DNA of 17,277 nt. It comes from an uncultured Planctomycetaceae bacterium (GTDB lineage Bacteria; Planctomycetota; Planctomycetia; Pirellulales; Pirellulaceae). Within the stretch, counting starts at the first letter, position 1. Each line of letters opens with the position of its first letter. Both the position numbers and the translations under genes were made by a program. Under the pieces are notes generated by a model, which did not search any database, was not told where the DNA came from, and worked only from the letters and a program-made list of their open reading frames with translations. Positions 14,177-17,277 of the stretch are shown piece by piece. Location: contig CAIYOB010000420.1 of assembly GCA_903927685.1 (NCBI GenBank), positions 1 to 17,277 of the forward strand, given 5' to 3'.

Positions 14177-14746
14177 TCACTCGCGGATTTCCACGCTCCG
14201 AGCCTTGCCCGACTGCAGCAACCGCAGCGCGTCGGTCTGCACCTGGGGTGTGCGGGAGGCCGTCTTGTTCCAGACCAGGCTGTAAGCCGCAAAGTTGCCG
14301 CTGTTCGCGTCCATGACGTACGCCACGCACATCGCCGGCGTCTGCTGGCCGGTGCCACGCAGGAATTGCGTCTGCCCGGTGACGAGCACATAGTTCGGGT
14401 CTTTGCCCTGCTGAACGCCCAAATCGGCAATCACGTTGGACTTGAAAATGCCGCTCCACTGGAACGTGCGCGGGCTCATCACGTAGCACTGCAGATCCCC
14501 CGTCAGGAAATCCAGGATGAACAGTCCTTCCGTTTCTTCGTCGATCATTCCCGTGGCCATCGCCATCGACTTGCCGCTGGCCGAACCGGAAGCGTGCAGC
14601 AGCGTTTCCGGCAGCGTCAGGGCCGTTGCCGGGGCGCTACGCACGGCTGCCAGCGTGCCGATCAGCATGCCGACGCCGACCAACAGGCCCATCGCCAAAC
14701 CCGCCAACAACATCCACGCCGAACGCGTGCGCAAGTGCCGCCACAT
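14177..14746 (-). CDS. Membrane-anchored protein of unknown function
   Basis: A 189-residue protein I cannot name. It has a basic start (MWRHLRTRSAW), one long hydrophobic helix (about residues 11-35), and then a soluble domain, most likely periplasmic. That domain contains EGLFILDFLTGDLQCYVMSP and YVLVTGQTQFLRG, a pattern that could form a small beta-propeller-like or blade-type fold, though too short for a whole propeller. AAGGA (14758-14754) seven bases before ATG 14746 fixes the start; an ATG six codons earlier contains this site and is rejected. The gene leads the likely transcript with thiS and thiG, ending 41 bases before the short thiS start or overlapping the longer one. Its link to thiamin synthesis is only positional. 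Confidence 0.75.
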   Translation of the reverse strand: MWRHLRTRSAWMLLAGLAMGLLVGVGMLIGTLAAVRSAPATALTLPETLLHASGSASGKSMAMATGMIDEETEGLFILDFLTGDLQCYVMSPRTFQWSGIFKSNVIADLGVQQGKDPNYVLVTGQTQFLRGTGQQTPAMCVAYVMDANSGNFAAYSLVWNKTASRTPQVQTDALRLLQSGKARSVEIRE

Positions 14747-14802
14747 GGTGAGATCCTTTTGCATGGGTAGAAAGAGTCAATTCCGATCCGAGCCTGGAGG
14801 CC

Positions 14803-14831
14803 ATTTTAGGCCCTCCGGCAGCGACGGGCAA
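14803..14831 (-). promoter_or_regulatory. Sigma70-like promoter for the membrane protein-thiS-thiG transcript
   Basis: On the - strand TTGCCC (14831-14826) and TAAAAT (14808-14803) are separated by exactly 17 bases. Transcription would begin near 14796, about 50 bases before ATG 14746. The -10 matches five of six consensus positions. The leader is too short for a TPP riboswitch, and none was seen. Confidence 0.5.
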
Positions 14832-14856
14832 CCGGGAGGCGGTCGGGACCAACGCG

Positions 14857-14877
14857 GGACGGATTGCCAATCCGTCC
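14857..14877. repeat. Perfect 10-bp inverted repeat downstream of rseP
   Basis: GGACGGATTG (14857-14866) and CAATCCGTCC (14868-14877) are perfect inverted repeats around a single central base. It lies 24 bases past the rseP stop and about 25 bases upstream of the -35 of the next transcript. It may be a terminator stem (no T-run), an operator, or a dispersed palindromic repeat. Confidence 0.6.
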
Positions 14878-14900
14878 TACTCGTGCCTCGCCCCGGGACG

Positions 14901-17093
14901 CTAGAAGAACCGCTGGATGTCCAGCGTGAACACCAACACCATCAGGCTCAACAAACAGCCGACGCCGATCAGGGTCAGCGTGACTTGCAAGCGTTCGTTC
15001 AGCGGTTTGCCCCGCACGCCCTCGGCGAGCAGGAACAGCATGTGACCGCCGTCCAGGGCCGGAATCGGCAGGAAGTTCAGCACCGCCAGATTGGCGCTCA
15101 GGAACGTCAGGAAGACCAGCAAACGAGCCAAGCCCTCGGAAGCCTCAGACCCGGCCGCCCGGATGATCATGATCGGACCGCCCAAACTGCGATAGGAGAT
15201 ATGGCCCGTGAACAGACGCTGGAGCACCGCAAACACCTTCTTGACGCTGACTTCGGTTTCCGCGTAGCCCAGCGACCACGCTTCCGACCAAGAATTCGCC
15301 GTCCGCACCAGTGTCAACGGCTTGGTCTGCACGCGACGCGCGGGATAGAAGAACTGGTCCGACGGGACCGGTTTGATCGCGACCTCGCGGGGCGACTCGG
15401 AGCCGCGACGGTAGGTCAGCTGCAAGTCCGTATCGGGAACGACTTGGAGGATGCTGTGCACGAAGTACCAGTTCGACAGGTCCTTGCCGACATCGCTCGC
15501 CGGCGCCGGTTGGCCCGTCACCGCGCGCCAGACGCCGCCCAGCCACCGTGCCGATTGAGCCAGCCACGAGGTCGGCAGGCCCTTGGCCAATTCGACCGGC
15601 TCACCGTCCGGCTTGCCATCTTTGGTGAATACGGCCGACTGCAAGGTGTCCCCCGGCTGCAGGCCCGCTGTCGCCGCCGGACTGCCGGGGACGACTTGGC
15701 TTACGACGTTCGTCAAGTGAAACGCCAGCCCCAGGCTCTCGACACCCAGCGGCGAGCCCGGGCTGAAGCCGTCCTGATAGGCCGTCGGCACCTCGGGAGT
15801 GGCCCGCACGGACACTTCCGCGCCGTTTCGCCGCACGCCAAACTCCACCGCCTGGCCGACCAGCGCCAGGAGCCGCTGATTCAGCGTCAAGGCGTCCCCG
15901 ATCTCCGCCCCGCCCAGCGAGACGAGCACGTCGCCTTCGCGGAGTCCCGCCTTGTCGGCCGGCGACTCGCGCCGCACCGCCACCACGGGTCCCGGTTCCA
16001 TCACCAGCCCGATCATCCGCATTTTCGTCGGCGGCAGAGTGACCTGCAGGGTGGTGGCAGCCGCGGCCGAGCCGCCCGCACCAGAGGCCGCCGGCCGGCG
16101 GATCGTGAGCTTGACGTCGGCAGCCATCCGCGACGCCAGCAAGCGGTCGAGGTCATGTTCGAAAACAAATCCCGTCCGCGGATCACGCGGCAGCTCGATG
16201 CCATCGACCGCCACGATTTCGTCGCCGCTTTTCAATTCGTCGTAGCCGGTCTTCAGGCCCGCCTTGACATCGTCCTCGAGCACTTCCACGATGCTCGTGG
16301 TGACCGCAGGGCGGACCCCCAAGGTCGCCGGCCGATCGGAATCGGCCAAGCGATCGGTTGGAGTGATGGACAGCCACTGCGGCTCCGTCTGCCCGGCGCG
16401 CCGCACCAGGAGATCCAGCGGGCGTGCAGCGCCGTTCAGCGTGACGTCGATCATCAGGTCTTTGTCGAACCGCAACTGCTCGTCGGGCTGGCCCTGACGA
16501 CCAACCTGCAGGATCTTGTCACCTCCCGCCAGATCGGCGACAAACGCCGGATCACCCGGGGAACTGCCGCCCAGCAGGCAAGGCGTATAACTCACGCCTT
16601 GGCCGTACGCGATCGCGGCAAAGATCACCGCGAAGATCAAGTTCATGATCACGCCGGCCGAGATGATGATCATCCGCTGCCAGACCGGCTTGGCCGGATA
16701 ACTGCGCGGATCCAACACGAACTCGTCCTCGCCCGCCGCCTCGTCGGCTGCCGAGACTTCCGACTTGCGGACCTTGATCCGCTCGTTTTCCGAGGCTTGG
16801 TTGGAGGGATTGTCGTCCTGCCCCAGCATCTTGACGTACCCGCCCAACGGCAGAATGCCGATGCCGTATTCCGTCTCGCCGCGGCGGAACTTCAGCAGCG
16901 CCGCCGGCAGCGGTCCGATCGGAATGTCAAAGCCGACATAGAACTTCTCGACCTTGACGCCGCACGCTTTGGCCGCCAGGAAGTGGCCCAACTCGTGGAC
17001 GAAAATCACCAGTCCCAGCCCGGCCGCGACGGACAGAATCATCCAGAGCATGCCCAACGTCTCGCCGGACACGGCAATCAAACACCAATCCAC
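14901..17093 (-). CDS. rseP: RseP/site-2 family intramembrane metalloprotease with several PDZ domains
   Basis: A 730-residue inner-membrane zinc protease that cuts transmembrane segments of regulators such as anti-sigma factors. The first helix carries HELGH (H33, E34, H37) and the C-terminal helix carries NFLPIPALDGG with the third ligand D681. About four transmembrane segments are visible: residues 15-40, one near 140-160, one near 660-680, and the C-terminus. Between them are four PDZ-like modules, centred near residues 190 (GGDKILQVG), 290 (SGDEIVAVDG), 390 (REGDVLVSLGG) and 480 (QPGDTLQSAV), against two in the ~450-residue E. coli enzyme. The frame is open to 17189, but AAGGAG (17107-17102) eight bases before GTG 17093 fixes the start, overlapping the dxr end by 16 bases. 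Confidence 0.93.
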   Translation of the reverse strand: MDWCLIAVSGETLGMLWMILSVAAGLGLVIFVHELGHFLAAKACGVKVEKFYVGFDIPIGPLPAALLKFRRGETEYGIGILPLGGYVKMLGQDDNPSNQASENERIKVRKSEVSAADEAAGEDEFVLDPRSYPAKPVWQRMIIISAGVIMNLIFAVIFAAIAYGQGVSYTPCLLGGSSPGDPAFVADLAGGDKILQVGRQGQPDEQLRFDKDLMIDVTLNGAARPLDLLVRRAGQTEPQWLSITPTDRLADSDRPATLGVRPAVTTSIVEVLEDDVKAGLKTGYDELKSGDEIVAVDGIELPRDPRTGFVFEHDLDRLLASRMAADVKLTIRRPAASGAGGSAAAATTLQVTLPPTKMRMIGLVMEPGPVVAVRRESPADKAGLREGDVLVSLGGAEIGDALTLNQRLLALVGQAVEFGVRRNGAEVSVRATPEVPTAYQDGFSPGSPLGVESLGLAFHLTNVVSQVVPGSPAATAGLQPGDTLQSAVFTKDGKPDGEPVELAKGLPTSWLAQSARWLGGVWRAVTGQPAPASDVGKDLSNWYFVHSILQVVPDTDLQLTYRRGSESPREVAIKPVPSDQFFYPARRVQTKPLTLVRTANSWSEAWSLGYAETEVSVKKVFAVLQRLFTGHISYRSLGGPIMIIRAAGSEASEGLARLLVFLTFLSANLAVLNFLPIPALDGGHMLFLLAEGVRGKPLNERLQVTLTLIGVGCLLSLMVLVFTLDIQRFF

Positions 17094-17277
17094 TTTGTCA
17101 TCTCCTTCCTGGCCCAGGCGTCCAGTCCCCACAGTTGCTGGAGCGAGGGGCTCGGGTCGTAATTGTGTACGTCCAGGACGGCGCGGCAAGCGGGCACGAT
17201 GTCCGTGAAACGGATTCGGCCCTGCAAGAACCCGGCCACCGCCGCTTCGTTGGCCGCGTTCAGCACCGCGCCGGCCG
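17078..17277 (-). CDS. dxr: 1-deoxy-D-xylulose 5-phosphate reductoisomerase, C-terminal part
   Basis: The last ~65 residues of Dxr (IspC), cut by the window edge. The enzyme makes 2-C-methyl-D-erythritol 4-phosphate, the first committed step of the MEP isoprenoid pathway, in the cytoplasm. The visible part is the C-terminal helical domain, with VLNAANEAAVAGFLQGRIRF and FTDI matching the conserved Dxr motif, followed by the variable end. It overlaps rseP by 16 bases; a dxr-rseP order is common in bacteria. Confidence 0.88.
   Translation of the reverse strand, partial: AGAVLNAANEAAVAGFLQGRIRFTDIVPACRAVLDVHNYDPSPSLQQLWGLDAWARKEMTKWIGV
17102..17107 (-). promoter_or_regulatory. Ribosome binding site of rseP inside the end of dxr
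   Basis: AAGGAG on the - strand, eight bases before GTG 17093, lies within the last codons of dxr. It selects the GTG start over a later GTG at 17072 and an ATG at 17051, and suggests translation coupled to dxr. Confidence 0.75.

Noticed and set aside
14747..14900. TPP riboswitch before the thiS-thiG transcript
   Set aside because: I found no THI-box sequence, and the inferred leader of about 50 bases is too short to hold one.
14517..17162. An 881-codon open frame on the + strand
   Set aside because: It lies entirely antisense to the end of the membrane-protein gene and almost all of rseP, both of which show clear motifs or ribosome binding sites. Its protein is Arg/Gln/His-rich without any domain, as expected for the antisense frame of a high-GC gene.
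1..17277. tRNA or rRNA genes, insertion sequences, toxin-antitoxin or phage defence genes
   Set aside because: Nearly all sequence is covered by the named genes, and no tRNA arms, rRNA motifs, transposase or known defence domains were recognised in the gaps.

Overview
The window looks like a piece of a planctomycete chromosome, probably Pirellulales-like. It has high GC. A giant secreted protein carries the planctomycete N-terminal signature FESLERRDLLAG and a C-terminal domain typical of planctomycete surface proteins. A cluster of dxr, a long multi-PDZ rseP and thiSG adds to that picture. This placement rests on recognising families by eye, not on a search.

Region 1 (1-3963, + strand) is a glycan-assembly cluster. 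It holds a WbuB/WcaI-type GT4 glycosyltransferase, a PglC-type phosphoglycosyl transferase, and one continuous ORF that joins a PglD-type acetyltransferase to a PglE-type aminotransferase. The last two genes overlap by ATGA. Together they would make an N-acetylated 4-amino sugar (bacillosamine type), load it onto undecaprenyl phosphate and extend it. The matching 4,6-dehydratase (PglF type), flippase and polymerase or transferase are not in view; they may lie upstream.

Region 2 (4032-8759, - strand) is one gene for a ~1575-residue exported beta-helix protein that ends in a metzincin-like zinc motif. Its twelve ~61-residue repeats follow a strict three-type order (ABC x4), a period of 552-561 nt. 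About 615 bases without a convincing gene follow.

Region 3 (9375-12931) is a divergent pair. On the - strand is a membrane-anchored protein with one c-type heme motif, TolB-like PD40 repeats and TPRs. On the + strand is a Tat-exported sugar isomerase/epimerase-like protein. A good sigma70-like promoter serves the - strand gene.

Region 4 (12932-17277, mostly - strand) begins with a nested palindrome that fills the spacer between convergent genes. It continues with thiG, thiS and an unnamed membrane-anchored protein (probably one transcript behind a recognisable promoter), a second perfect palindrome, then rseP and the C-terminus of dxr. Two housekeeping pathways (thiamin thiazole synthesis and MEP isoprenoid synthesis) thus sit beside envelope proteolysis. 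No rRNA, tRNA, CRISPR array, IS element or prophage gene was seen.
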